Shown here: positions 43,809 to 56,035 of the stretch, one piece after another | How positions within the stretch are numbered: position 1 is the stretch's first letter | Layout of the letters: each line of letters starts with the position of its first letter | Origin: Gentiana macrophylla | Lineage: Eukaryota; Streptophyta; Magnoliopsida; Gentianales; Gentianaceae | Reading direction: 5' to 3' | Assembly: GCA_026214975.1 (NCBI GenBank) | Contig: JAOBSW010000282.1 | Span: 1-64,000 of the forward strand | Length of the DNA stretch: 64,000 nt | Notes under the pieces: model-generated | The model's database searches: none | Told to the model about the DNA's origin: nothing | Seen by the model: only the letters and a program-made list of their open reading frames with translations | Position numbers and translations under genes: made by a program

Positions 43809-45715
43809 ATAGGTTAGTAATCCAAAATCCCTTTCCTTATCCTATATTTTCTTTTATTAATATTTTGGTTCAGCCTTTAACTTATTTAGTTTAGATGACT
43901 TACACTTGTAGACATTTACCTTCCCATTCTCATCTTTATTTAAAGGAAATGGCCGTGAACTAGCAGTTCATTTGAGTAGACACTACTCGTGAACTGTGGG
44001 ATGTCTAATGCGATTCATACCAAATCATCTTTGAACTAATTTTGTTTTGTCTTTCGTTCAACACAAGTGACAACAGTGACATTCTCATCACTTAAGTTTG
44101 AAGGGTCAAGAGGAGAATCCTCTACCGAAAATTAATTGCATTCTCGATTAACAAGTTCAGTGTTCTTGTTACTTTCCACTTTTATGAAGTCGTTACCAGT
44201 CAATATATCATATTTAGTAGTTTAGATACCATGAGATAATTTGCAGTCGTAAAAATAAATCATGACAGAAATATAAATCAAATCATACACCACAACAAAT
44301 AAGAAATTTTGGAGTTATAAACGTGATATCATGCATGCAGTTTATCCTACCATTCCAAGGATTTAATCTCACATCATACTGCCGCCGCAGGGTCGGTATC
44401 AGCACAATGACGATTAAATTGAGACAATCTCTCTCAGTAATTAAACCATTAAGAATCAAACATCTCCATTTAATTGTTGATTACCTTTCTTTTTCAGCCA
44501 AGATATTTCCAAAAATATCCTTGTGAATGTGGCCTATTGTTTTAGATCTCAAAGTACGCCCTGAGTATGCCACCGTAGGATCGGTTAGTGACCCGACGAG
44601 TACCCAAAATCCTATCCTTCCGGAGACCAAGCCTTGAATTTTGATAGGGGTGAAGGCCATCCGTAGGGGGCCGTAATCAAAGAGGCTCGAGGCGTCACCC
44701 TTCTCTCACGTGCTTGTGACAACAGGAGAGGCCGTGGGGTCGGTTGTCACCTTCCCCACTCACACTCGTTATTTGGAAAAATAGGTAGTCTCATTAGGAT
44801 TTTCGAATTTTTCTTTACAATCTGGGAAAACAATAAATCATGAATACTTAAATTTTAATCCTCCCACTATTTCATCGGTTCCAAATACTGTCTAACTAGT
44901 GTCACTTATTCACAACTTTCCAATTTCTCAGATTTATAATTTCTTTGTGTAGACACTAAACAATTAAAATTCACCAAGAAATTTATAATCCTAATATATT
45001 AGGACTTATGAATTTTCCCATAAAATTGAAAAACAATAAATCACAAAAATTAAAGCTCCCACTAGTTTATCGGTTCCAAATAATATCTAACTAGTGACAC
45101 TTCTAATTATTTTCCAATTTTTCGTTAGAAATCTCTTGTGTAGACACCACACAACTAAAATTCACAAAATAATTTTAAAGTCCTAATTTTGTCATGATAA
45201 GAATTTAGGATCTTAGAGTTTTTCACATAATCCGAAAACAATAAATCACGAAAAGAAATCACCAACTTATCGGGTCCAAATACCGTCTAGTTAGAGTCCT
45301 ATCTTTTCAAGATTTTCCAAATTTTCAATTATTAAAATCCTTTTTATGTAGACACTACATAACCAAAACCCCAAAGGATTCATAATCCTAAATCAAGTTT
45401 ATCATGTGAATTTTATATCCAGAGAAAATTCCGTTTACTTTAATTAATTTAATTTATTATTGATGTAAATTAATTATCATTTTCATACATGTCTAATTAA
45501 TACCAAAATTAATTTTCTACATGTATGCATATGCTAGGAGTGGAATTCATGAATATGATGCATAACATGTTATGGTATGGTTATATCACATAAATAATCA
45601 TACGAGAAAATAAATGCAAAAAATAAACAACTGAGATGGACCGTTGGTACCCCCGTATCTAATCTACCATAAATAAATTATCCTAAACCCAATCTAGTGG
45701 TTTTACTTATTATCT
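43809..45715 (-). other. Element C 5' coding remnant and leader
   Basis: Collinear with 8670-9670 of element B. No credible ORF. It carries three copies of the GTGGGAG-type leader motif. Confidence 0.5.
44862..45296 (-). repeat. Three-copy leader motif in element C
   Basis: Copies at 44862-44902, 45055-45098 and 45261-45296. On the minus strand each reads CTAGTTAGA..GTATTTGGAA or similar, then CCGATAAACTAGTGGGAGC; the third has lost the purine end. Same motif as 9136-9412. Confidence 0.8.
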
Positions 45716-45769
45716 ATGATAAAAAGCCGGATCTGCGTCTTTATTAATCATCCGATCTGGTTTATCAAC

Positions 45770-45845
45770 AAACTGTCTTCTAGCCAAGATGGTCAACGCG
45801 TCATGTTTCCACCTGTAGGTCATGGGTTCGACCCTGACTTGCTGC
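45770..45845 (+). other. tRNA-like module (SINE head candidate)
   Basis: An A-box-like TAGCCAAGATGG (45779-45790) and a B-box-like GGTTCGACCC (about 45827-45836) are spaced as in tRNA genes. GTCATGGGTTCGACCCTGAC can form a T-arm-like stem. The AGGTCATGGGTTCGA phrase is typical of tRNA-derived plant SINEs. No folded cloverleaf or SINE body was confirmed. Confidence 0.35.
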
Positions 45846-45867
45846 GTTTTTATTTTTTTTCTTTGTA

Positions 45868-45895
45868 CTTCCCAATCGAACCCGTGACCTGTTGT
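45868..45895 (-). other. Inverted B-box-like sequence
   Basis: The minus strand reads GGTCACGGGTTCGATTGGG, the same T-arm phrase as the module 40 bp to the left but inverted. T-rich tracts flank it on both sides. Confidence 0.3.
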
Positions 45896-45972
45896 GTTTT
45901 TATTTTTTTTTATTTTTTTGTACTTCCCAAAAATAGCTACTTTCTGGGAGAAAACTTGAATAAAACGGATAT

Positions 45973-46040
45973 GGAGAGAATCAAACCCTAACGTCTAGAT
46001 ATAACTATGCATCCAACCACTGCGCCATCGTCTTGTTGTT
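45973..46040 (-). other. Second tRNA-like module, minus strand
   Basis: The minus strand reads TGGCGCAGTGGTTGG (a good A box) and, about 35 bases on, GGGTTTGATTC (B-box-like). A tRNA pseudogene or SINE piece is possible; no anticodon arm could be assigned with confidence. Confidence 0.35.
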
Positions 46041-46235
46041 TGATAGAGAACTTAGCATTTAAATAAATGCCAACAGGTCCCCGATTTGAATATAAGTCTA
46101 ATTAGTAGGAAATTAAATTACTGATAAATAAATTACATAATTTCCTATACCTAGGAAAACCGATTTACAAAGAGATCTAATTGTAAACAATCTGCAACCC
46201 AAATCCATCACAAATCAACCAAGAACATTCAACCA

Positions 46236-46237
<2 letters not shown>

Positions 46238-46292
<55 letters not shown>
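46238..46292. repeat. (AT)n microsatellite
   Basis: About 27 AT units just inside the element C primer site. Confidence 0.95.
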
Positions 46293-46297
<5 letters not shown>

Positions 46298-46380
46298 TTA
46301 TATAAAAGATGCAATTTTGTTCAATTCCACTCTTATTAATTAATTATGCAATCAAGATCACAAAATCGCTTCAACTTGTC

Positions 46381-46391
46381 TCTCGATACCA
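46381..46391 (-). other. Element C primer binding site
   Basis: The minus strand reads TGGTATCGAGA two bases after the LTR end, a variant of the tRNA-Met site TGGTATCAGAGC. Confidence 0.7.
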
Positions 46392-46393
46392 CA

Positions 46394-47131
46394 TGTTGGA
46401 TATACGAAACCGAATCGAGATCCGATCCATAATTGGATCATCGATCGATTCACAAGACCGATCGAAAAGCTCGATCATTCATAGGGAAGCTACGAATTAA
46501 ATTCGAATGCGATTTTACCACGATTTAATTCACATAATTAATTAATTAACTACAAGAAGGTTTAAGACAACCGGAGAGAAGCCATGATCTTCCGAGTTGT
46601 ATCTCCAAGCGACAATGGTGGGCGTCGATCCCGCATTCGAACCTCCTCGAATATGCCTTCAAGAAAAACATAGTTTTTCTTCTTCCCAATAGTTAAGGCG
46701 AGAAACAAAATTTCTCTCTCTTTTTTTTTCAAAGAGAGCCGTCCCTTTTTCTTTAAATTGGCATTAGATTTTTCTGGTCTATTTTGTGTTGGGAGAAACT
46801 CTCTTTCACTAGGAAAATAACTAATAATTTGAGAGTTTTATCTTTTACACAAAAATTTATCTTTTCATTTTAGGAAAATAAAAACATTTATCCAATAGGA
46901 AAACAAATTTCCTATTTATCCGATAAGAAAACTAATTTCTTATTTATAATTATTTAACACATAAATAATTACATTATCCACATTATAATTAATTAGGAAA
47001 AAATTTCTTTTCCCAAAACCAAATAAAAATGGCGTCCTTTTTAATCCCAATTGGGAAAACCGAAAATGACTTTTCTATATTACATATATTATTTACCGAA
47101 TAAATAATATTTGCATATTCATTAAATAGAT
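46394..47131 (-). repeat. Element C 5' LTR (interrupted)
   Basis: From TGTTGGATATACGAAACC to 47131, collinear with LTR F (36221-36900). Broken by insertion of element E at 47132; the five bases before it (TAGAT, 47127-47131) are the likely target duplication, whose partner lies beyond the window. Confidence 0.8.
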
Positions 47132-48885
47132 TGTTGGTCCCTTGGAAAGGCTGACACAAGTTTAGAGGCGGGGGGTGGGGATGGGGTGAGGGGTGAATAA
47201 ACTTGTCATCAAAAGCTCACCCAAAAACTGAATCTTATTCCAGATTGAGTTCAAACTAAAACTTGTGCGGAGTTAAGCTAACTTAACTGAGTATAAGTCA
47301 AAACTGACTTATCCTCAGTCGAGTTAACCGGCAGCGTATTAATTTTTCCTTTTAAATTTGAGTTATCAGTTTAGGTGCTGACTCAGTTTCTGTGTATGCT
47401 AAATGTATGCACTAGATGAATATAACTAAAACGTAGTGAATAACAGAATGTAAATCCGTAAGGTAAATGAAACAAGATTTATAGAGGTTCCAGGTGGTGT
47501 AATCCTGTCAGTCCTCTCTTCCCCTGTGATGCGGAGGAAAATTCCACTAGAACTTCTTTGAGGTGGCCCAGTTATAAAAAGTTCGAAACTGATAGTCCTT
47601 GACTAATCCCTAGCTTCACTATCTAAACACTTGTACAACAGGTAGAATGGCTGCTCTTCAATTGTTTGAACACCCTGGTCCTTGAAGGGTTGTCTTGCCT
47701 CTTCACTAGCTCATCACAAACACAGTCTTCCTGACTGCACTCAACTGTCCTTCACACCTTCTTGGAGTTTCACATTCTAAACCTTTGATAAAATCAAAGT
47801 TGAGACTTGAATCAATAACTATGATTCAGTTGTGATTTGAGCTTTCTCCTCTAGATATAACAAATATGCACGGCTCTATTTTCTTCAAATGATTGATCTT
47901 GATCTTTCTTTGAAATCTTATGAAAACTTGAAGAAATCTTGATCTTTCAATGTAAAGCTTAGCAGGAATTCTCTTGATTTCTTTTCCTCCTTAATTTGAT
48001 CTTTCTTCGCTAGATTGATTCTTTGAATTCTGCATTTCTTCTTGTTGTAGAAGTAGTCTATTTATAGGGGTGTTTCTAACAGTTGGATTATTTAAATTTG
48101 AATCCTTATAGGCGTTAGTGGTCCTGCTTTTTCTTTTGTATGTCAGTGTTAGAAAGGACACTTTATAGACCAATAAAATTGCTTGATTTACAACGGTCAT
48201 ATTCTTCTTCAGTTTCTCTTGTCTTCAGTTAAAAACTGATTTCTCACAACTTAGTCAGTTGTCAGTTTTTTTTAAGAGCATTAACTGAGTTTTTACTCTT
48301 CTTCTAAATCTCAGTACTCTATTCTTCATCTGATTATATTTGATTTAAATCATAGTACACCATTCAAATCGATCATCTAAGGTATCATTGTCCTTATGAT
48401 TCTTAGGTCTTCATACAAGATCCCTAAAATCAGTTCAGGTCATCACAATCTTGCCTGAAGTCTAACTTTACAGTCTTGACTTAGTCTTCACAAACTGAGT
48501 TTGAACCCTCAGTTCTTCAGTCTTTAATAACTGAGTTTGAACCCTCAGTTCTTCAGTTTTCTAGATAAGCCAACTGTGTCTGTGTCCCACAACGAACTTA
48601 TCTTCTTCAGTTTTCTATTGGTGTGCTCTTATGTCAGTTATTTTGTGAATCTCAGTTTCCTTTAGTTAAATACTCAATTTCTCGGTCCGATCCTAGAACT
48701 ATTACAATGCTTATGCGATTAACTTATACAAATATTAGACTCTATTAAATCCTATACATTGATTTCTAGACATCTTTTTGCTTTGCACTATAACATGATT
48801 AGTATGACACTTCATCAATGGGGTCTAAAATTAATAACTGAATAAATGATGAATCATCATCAAAACATAAATTTTATTTCCAACA
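47132..48885 (-). repeat. Element E 3' LTR
   Basis: 1,754 bp, from TGTTGGTCCC to TTTCCAACA on the plus strand, related to the A LTR throughout and nearly identical to the visible part of its own 5' LTR (63504-64000). A TATA box lies at 48058-48068. An insert GCGGGGGGTGGGGATGGGG at about 47168 is absent from the other copies. Confidence 0.85.
48058..48068 (-). promoter_or_regulatory. LTR TATA box (element E)
   Basis: The minus strand reads CCTATAAATAG. Confidence 0.65.
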
Positions 48886-48902
48886 ATTTCCCCATTTTTG
48901 AT
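48886..48902 (-). other. Element E polypurine tract
   Basis: The minus strand reads CATCAAAAATGGGGAAAT directly before the LTR. 'GACATCATCAAAA..GGGGGAGATTG' is the known signature before SIRE/Maximus 3' LTRs. Confidence 0.8.
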
Positions 48903-48918
48903 GATGTCAATACCCTCC

Positions 48919-51900
48919 TTAAAAGCAATGCAGAAAGATAAACACAAAACAAACAAAACAAAACGAACTGAGAAACTGATATTTTATAAAGGATACTGAG
49001 TTACAATATTGATTAGTAAAATACAATACATGAAAAGAAACTAAATGCCAGCTTCTCATCCTTTTACTTGACAGCTTCATTGTCATATCTTTCAGCATCA
49101 TGGCTTCATATGTTGTTGTGCTTTCAATTCCATGAATACTTGCATAAATGTTCCATGAGTTGGTCATATTGTGTTTACTGAAAATTTTGCTCTTGAAAAG
49201 TACAGCAAACACAAACACGATTTGTCTCAGTTTTTCACTTGTGCTGGTTTTCAGTAATTCTTGAACAAACTCAGGTTCCTCTTTCTCAACTTTATCTGAA
49301 GCTTTCTCTAGAGTGCCATTTCTCTCCCATTTGTTCAATTTGTGCTAAAAATGCATAATCACTTTTTGCATGTTCAGAAAAGTTGAAAGGGATTGCTCTC
49401 TTGTTTATCCTTCTCTTAAGGGTAAGCTATTGAAAATGTTGTAGAGACGAGAATCTAGACCAATCCTTGTCTCAGTTGGTTCAGAAAATTTTGCAATCAG
49501 TTCCATTTCTTCATCGGTAAAATCTCCTCTTGCTTTCTTCAGTTCAACCAATTTGTCATCAATGCTTTCCAGAACTTTTGGCATATCAAGTGCATTGACT
49601 TTTAATACGTCTAAACTTTCCCCCTTATTGACATCATTCCTATTGATCAAACTCTTGATGTAGGAGTTGAGATGTTGTTCATTTGATGCCAATATGGTTT
49701 GGGCTACAATTGAGTCCTTTGATGCATTCTCTAGTAAGATTAGTCTATCAACTACATTGTTGAGAACGCCTTCCCATCTTTCTTGGGTCTCAGTTTTTCT
49801 TGCTTCAGATTCAATGGATTTTTTACGAAGCTCAATCAAGGTGTCCTGACACTTGTCTCTGACAGTATCCAATCTTTTCTCTATGTTACTCCTCTCAGTT
49901 TTGCTTTCTTCCAGAGATTTTAACTTTTTCCAAATAAACTGATGTCATCCTTACGAATTCGAATTGGTTCATTGTGATAAAACTTGATAATGTTAACATG
50001 AGGCGGTATGTCGATTCGACTTTTTCTCCAACTTAATCAGTTCGACTTTAGTCACTTTTGCTTTTTTAAGAGGAGAAACAATCTGTATGAGTTTCTCTTT
50101 GTAATCTGTAGCACTCCTTCTTTCCTCAGATTGTTTTCTTGCTTCCTCCAGTCTTGACTGATCAAGTTCTTTAACTAGTGATAATTTGACATTGAAATCC
50201 TTATCAGAATATTTAGCATGACTATAATGACTTGACTGTGCTATCTCACGAATATTTTGGTCAGTTGGGGATTGATAGCCAGTAGGAGATTGATAAACTT
50301 CTTTTTCTTGTTCTTCAGACTGACCGTCAGAGTCAGTTTCAGTCTCTCTACTATCATCTGAACTTGCTTCAGATGATCATACTTCAGCAACATCTTTTGC
50401 CTTTTCTTTTTCCTGTAAAGAAGCAAGAATCCCTTTCTGTAAGTTGGGATCTCCCTGAGAATCATCATCATCATCATTGTCGTCTTTCTACGAACTTCCT
50501 CCTACTGTAGTTCTCTTCCAATGACTTTCTCTGATCAACGAATATCCAGTATTCAAGAATTCATCCGTGTTGATCAGTTGAGACAAGTGAGTGATGTTGT
50601 AAAGATCAAACACCCATTTCTCTGTAATTTCCATCTCTGCTAACTGACTTCTTTGATCTGATATAGAGCTGAATTTCCAGTTTTGATAAGCATGTAACCT
50701 ATTGCAGTCAGCTACTATCAGTTCTGCAATGTTAGCAGATGATTCAGGTGGAGATAAGATTGATTCAGTCTCTCTTGGAATCTCCAGATTAGATTCCACA
50801 GGATTCTCGATTCTTTCAGTTTCTTGATTCAATCGATCGCTTTTCTTTGGTTTCCCTTCAAACAACAAGCTGGAATCACGCTGTTTCGATTCGATCAAAG
50901 GAGTGAGATGGCGATCTCGATTTCCAAATTACCTTCAGTAGCAACAAATTCAGCAACTTGTTCTACATCTGATCCAAGTTCCATTTCAGCTACTGGTTCT
51001 TTTTCAGGTGTTGGTTCAACAACCTGATCCTTTTCAGTTTCAACAACAGTATCGTCTTTATCAACAAGTTCATCCAAAGTGATGACTTGTACAGGTCTTG
51101 ATTCAGCTTCAACAAGAACTTTTTCTTCAGGTTGAGAATCTTCAATGTTTTTTAGTGATTCTTCATATTCAGCCCTGGATGCCGATTTTTGAGGTGTGGA
51201 TCTTGATTTGGAGAGTAGCTTGAGCATGGCCATTGCTTCTATGTCAATCAGTCTTTCCTCACTGTCAGTATCTTCATCATCAAACTCAACTCTCAAGGTC
51301 TGTTCTCCCTGAGTGTTAGCTTCCTTCTGTAAAACTGTCTGGGGCAGTGTAGGAACGACTTCTTCTCTAGCTGAGGTTTCTTCTCAGTAAGGATTTCCTC
51401 AGTTTGAACTTGTCTGATGAGGGTTTCTTCAGTTTTGACTTTCTTCGCTGAGCTTCCTGTAACTGAAGTGGCGGATTTGGCTGGTGACGCTTCTACTACT
51501 TTCTCAGTAAGTTGTCTGGCTGTGTCTTCTTCCAGTTTTCACTTTCTTTCTCTTAGTTCTTCAAGATGCTCCAAAGCTTCAGCTGTAGTTTCAATTTTCT
51601 AAGAGGATCTTTTCCTCTTCTTCTTTGGTTCAGTTTTAGAACCCTCTGCTTTCCTTTTTCCATATTTTTCTTTTGTGATAGCAATTTTCCCTTCTACAAT
51701 TGCAGTTTCCTTCTTCTTTGCAATTTTGAAGTTGTCAAGAATTCTTTGAACTAAAATTGCCAGATTCTTCTTATGATAAAATCTGCCTTTCTTTACATCT
51801 GTCTTCTTCTTGGGTACATCAAAAGATTGTGCCATTAGTTGATTCAGAATGTATCTTTGCTAGTTAAAATCTTCCTTAAACCAAATGACATACAATAGAT

Positions 51901-52368
51901 CCAGTTGGTACAAGACATATTGCTAAAGTTTCCTACATTTCCAATCATGCAATTTTCCAACATCTTGGTAAGTAATTAAATTCAGGTTTGAGTAGGCTTG
52001 TGCTTCCAGTCTGAAATACTGGGGAATCTGGATTTATGGCGATAACCTTCCATAATTTCTATTTCTGTTCTTTGCTTAATTTGATAGTTTCTGAGAGCCT
52101 CAGATTTGTGGTGAATATATGCCTTACAAATCTTCAATAACTTGAATTTCCTTTCCGTTAACGGTGGTTGGGATAGTATGAACATCTTCTCCTTCGATAG
52201 ATGTATTTCCGAATTCATAAAAATCTCCAATGCTATCTAGACAAACTCTTTTCAGATTAATGTTGAACATCTTCTCCGTATGAACATCTTCTCCGTCTGA
52301 TCATTGTGTTTAGCAATAAATTGATCAAGTGATATGATCATTCTAGGTTCAACACGAACGAAGGCCAT
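48919..52368 (-). pseudogene. Element E extra ORF (acidic, coiled-coil)
   Basis: A minus-strand ATG at 52368 opens MAFVRVEPRMIISLDQF, and the coding sense continues to about 48919 with repeated frameshifts. In order: a poorly preserved N-terminal domain (52230-51982); a basic block with FYHKKNLAILVQRILDNFKI (51835-51599), matching LVQRILDHFSI in element A; a very acidic segment (51296-50895) rich in E, V and S; a segment with EKWVFDLYNITHLSQLINTD (50898-50488); a coiled-coil candidate (49872-49405) with ESIDDKLVELKKARGDF; and a final hydrophobic stretch near 48960. SIRE elements carry an env-like ORF with a coiled coil at this position, so that is the nearest analogue. Function unknown. Confidence 0.5.
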
Positions 52369-52470
52369 AATTTCTAAAAAATGAATTGGATCGAGATTCT
52401 TGAGAGAACGAACTTCAAAGAATAATTAGAATAAGAGCGGAGTGTAAAGATTTAATGGGAAAAATACGAT

Positions 52471-52483
52471 GGTATTTATAAGT
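52471..52483 (-). promoter_or_regulatory. Internal TATA box before the element E extra ORF
   Basis: The minus strand reads ACTTATAAATACC about 105 bases before the ATG at 52368, followed by a CT-rich leader (TTCTTTGAAGTTCG, CTCTCAAGAATCTC). This resembles a plant Pol II core promoter and leader. Activity is inferred from layout only. Confidence 0.4.
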
Positions 52484-52779
52484 GGTAGAAAAAGTGGTTA
52501 ATAGATCTAAGTGGGATTCAAAACGTCTCATCAGGAAACGTTGAGATTGCAAAACGGATGATGAGCGGAAAAGATGGACGGTTGAGATGTGTGTAGGGTA
52601 CGACATTTGATCATTCAGTATGTTGGTATTAGTAAATAGAGTAGTGCGGTGTATCTCCAGTTGTACATGTTCAGTCTTGTCCTTATCTAGAACTTGTAGT
52701 GAATTCAAAAACTCTGTTGTGAATACACCTCAGTTTTATGAATTGTAACTTTCCAGTTCTCAGTTTATGATTTTCTCCT

Positions 52780-53343
52780 GTAAAACAAAATGAGAGATTT
52801 TTGGTACCCATATCTATTTGGATCCTATATGATTTGTTTTTATATGCTTATACCTTTCTCGATTTTTCAGTTGAGTATGTTTAGTTTTCACAAAATTCTG
52901 CTTTCTTGACTCAAACGTCTTTTTATTAGGATTTTTGTGAAACTGGGTAATCATAGATCCATTCCAGTCTTCATCAGTAGGAAATAGTCTCCCTTTCCCT
53001 TTGAATCTATTATTCCATGAATGATTTTCATTCTTTTGTGAATATAACTTGAATGTTCTCTGATCATTTTTGCCTTTTTCAGTTCTCTGATATTTTCTAC
53101 AAAATCTTTCATTTCTTTGTTTGCTCTTGGTGATTTCTGATTTTGTCGATTTTGAGTTGAGATTGAGCTGAGTAATTATCAGTTCTAATAATTGTGTCAA
53201 TTTTCTGAGTTCTTAACTGTTGTGCAACTACAAACTTAGGTGCAACTGTACTAGATCTGAACTTAGAATATTGCTGACAATCAAACCCTAAACCGGTTTT
53301 GTCTCCAAATGATTTTCCAGGTTTGAATTGAACGTTGGGAATT
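52780..53343 (-). pseudogene. Element E gag C-terminal remnant
   Basis: The minus strand has PGKSFGDKTGLGFDCQQYSK (53375-53109 frame), then a basic stretch ending KTNHIGSK, a TAG, and IWVPK at about 52800. In Maximus/SIRE copia elements 'K-T-N-x-x-G-P-K-x-x-W-V-P-K' marks the gag/pol junction. Here the sequence after it does not continue into protease or integrase. The upstream half of gag lies beyond element D. Confidence 0.55.
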
Positions 53344-53348
53344 GGATC

Positions 53349-55309
53349 TGTTAGGAAATCTACGCGGGAACGCAACGGAATTCAAAATTTTGATTTCCTT
53401 TTACCCAAGATCGACTTCGTTTAAGCAATAAACAAATAATCTAGTAGACGGTGGTTACCTTGGTTGATCTATAAGATCGACGCTTTGACCGTCTAAAGAG
53501 AGTAGTTATGCATAGATCCGCCCAAGTGTTCGGCCTCTACCGCTAGTCCACATGAACAGCCCACCGGAATCCCATCATGGATTGCTATTGGAAAACTCCG
53601 GTTGCTAGACCGGCCCTTTTCCCCTCTCTCCAACTCTCTATAGGATGCTCTCTATTTTAAACAAGAGCTATTAGTTTTTGGAATTGTGATGTACAAAAGA
53701 GCTTGACACCCACCTCTTATTTATAGTAGAAGGTGGCGCCCCTATGGTGTGTAGAAGAAGAAAACATTTTCCCAATAAAATAAAGAAAATATAATTGATT
53801 GATTTATCTCATTTATTACAATATCTTATATTAAATAAGTCTAGGATATTGTCAATATCTTATATTGAATATTTCCAAGATATTGTCAATATCTAATATT
53901 GACTATATTTATCTTATTACCATAAATCAATTTACACATGTGTATATATATCACATATATAAATCTATATACAAATATAGTTATTACACAAGTGCACATG
54001 CATATCACATATATGCACACTACATGCATGTACACAAATACATATATATTAATATTAATATCTAATATTAATATATGGTAATACCATTAATTAAATTGCA
54101 CAATCCAAGTGTATCTTATACACTAATATGTTGCGCCCCATATGCCAATAAATTGGCATCCGGAATATTTTTTAATTAATATAATATTATTAATATCTTG
54201 TATTTAATTTATTCATAATAAATAAATACCAACATATTAATTTACCACTATAACCTTTATAGTACGAGATAAATTCTTTCCGTATATGGTTATCAACTAT
54301 AACCACATTTTAATCCGGCTAGATGTTCTTATGTGTGTGACCCGATAGACTTCCGAATATGTTGGCCGTAGACACAAAGTGCAAATTACGAAAATGCCTT
54401 TCATGCCTAACGATCACGGGATAGCGTCTAGCAACACACCGTGACCCCCAATCATTGGAAGAGTCAAATGCAATGACTACTACATTTCATGTGAAACAGT
54501 TACCGTGTAACTTACAATCCTATCGCTGTAATAATATCCATACGGTCGTACGTCGAGTGTCAAACATTAATGACCGTATCTTATAATCTGGATATCATGC
54601 TCTCTGGAAGTAACTCGTTTACTCCCACTTTGCAATGATTCACGGGAGTAAGACATTCCGTATAAGAAGGCCATTTCAGATATTCGATCCCAATCATAGG
54701 ATACGTGATTCCCAGACGACCAATCATGTATACTCCACATGCTTCAATATCATACCCAATCACTACCGCATGATCGCCCCAAGGCTCGGGGAAACCTCAA
54801 TAGTGTCAAAGCATGACAATCCACACCGTGATGCCATGAAGACTCCGGTCCTAAGGATAATTACACAACCGTCACATAGTGTGACACTTATCCGTGTAAG
54901 TGGGTCAGTCTAACGTACGCATTCTCTAATACACGTCCACGTATAGTGCAAGTGTCTCTACACTTTGATAGACGAGATCTATTCCTGCCCTAAAGATAGA
55001 AGACATCTAATACGTGCTAGCTTGTTCGTACTATCAATGCCCTGTTTAATAGTACATCAGCCTAAAGACATTTAAGTATCAAACTATTAAAGTGATTAGA
55101 GAACCATAATCGCCTATCATGGTTTCTCTATCACAGTCTAATACTAAGGACGTTATCATATAACAATTCATAATCGGTTCTCTAAAAGAACAAATATATG
55201 ACAACATAAAAGCCATTTAATATATGTATAAACATAAAGATATAGTAGAAATGATCCGACCCGGTCGGATCCGGTCCAACCTAATTGGGTTTAGGACACT
55301 ATTTCAACA
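53349..55309 (-). repeat. Element D 3' LTR
   Basis: 1,961 bp, from TGTTAGGAAATCTA to ATTTCAACA on the plus strand. Over the first ~560 aligned bases it differs from the 5' LTR at about 18 positions by eye. TATA box at 53716-53726. Confidence 0.9.
53716..53726 (-). promoter_or_regulatory. TATA box in element D 3' LTR
   Basis: The minus strand reads CTATAAATAAG. The 5' LTR copy (60979-60989) has CTGTAAATAAG. Confidence 0.6.
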
Positions 55310-55322
55310 ATCTCCCACATGG
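55310..55322 (-). other. Element D polypurine tract
   Basis: The minus strand reads CCATGTGGGAGATTG next to the LTR start. Confidence 0.75.
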
Positions 55323-55399
55323 CCTAAAACAAATCACTCGTACACACAAGACCAAGTTGAAACATAAGAATCTCATGCAATACTTGCAACCAGCCCTAG

Positions 55400-56035
55400 C
55401 CGTAAACGGATCGCTATCCATGGGGACTCGGACTATCTTCATATCATGTTCCAAATGACCAAGTCAAAGGAACCGCCTCAACACACACACGAATCTCTGA
55501 CAAGACCCTGGTCCTCGCTTCAAGCAATGAATCCACTTACTATATCAGCTATATAGAAAAGGTGGAAGAACCGTATAAGGTTCAAGAATGAACCTCCTAG
55601 ATCCATGTATAGCTCATTTGCGCCTCTAAGGCACTACTTGTGTTTTGGCTTGGTTGTAGAATTTCTGATGACTATAAGGTGGAACATTTCCAGCTCACTG
55701 TATCACTTAATCAAGTGATTGCAAACCCAGACAGTAGCTCCCACTCGCCTTCATAAGACTCAGGATATACGTCTGTATAACTATATTTATTCGCTTCCAA
55801 GTTTCGTTAAACTAGGAAACCATCCTTAACTTGATTAAGGATATTCTCGACATTCACCAGATTTACTTTCATACTTGCTCATGACTATTCATGGACTATG
55901 AACATCCGGCATTACCTTTATGATGGTTCCTATCGCAGTAGCGAAGGAAACCTTCATAATTATCATCATCTTTCACCTTATATTTAGGACTAACGTCCTA
56001 ACATAGATAGATCTTGAGAACACCGGCCAGCAGTA
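55400..56035 (-). pseudogene. Element D RNase H-region remnant
   Basis: Located between the RT remnant and the polypurine tract. The minus strand shows degraded copia blocks, including an AVGSLMYAM-like position near 55920 and TCCCACT-rich sequence. No frame longer than about 60 codons survives and the catalytic residues cannot be read, so the call is mainly positional. Confidence 0.4.

Larger units (their letters stand above)
41023..47131 (-). mobile_element. Ty1/copia element C
   Basis: A minus-strand relative of element B. Its 5' LTR starts at 46394 (primer site at 46381-46391) and is cut by element E at 47131. Its 3' LTR ends at 42223 next to the polypurine tract and is cut at 41023. The internal region holds an RNase H remnant, decayed pol, an inserted LTR piece, the three-copy leader motif and tRNA-like modules. 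Coding capacity is lost. Confidence 0.75.

Noticed and set aside
45770..46040. Functional tRNA genes
   Set aside because: A- and B-box-like sequences exist but no full cloverleaf with a clear anticodon arm and acceptor stem could be drawn, so they are listed only as tRNA-like modules.
53865..54065. A 66-codon plus-strand frame found nearly unchanged at 61128-61328
   Set aside because: The similarity is due to the two LTRs of element D; composition is AT-driven (I, Y, N, H) and antisense to the element.
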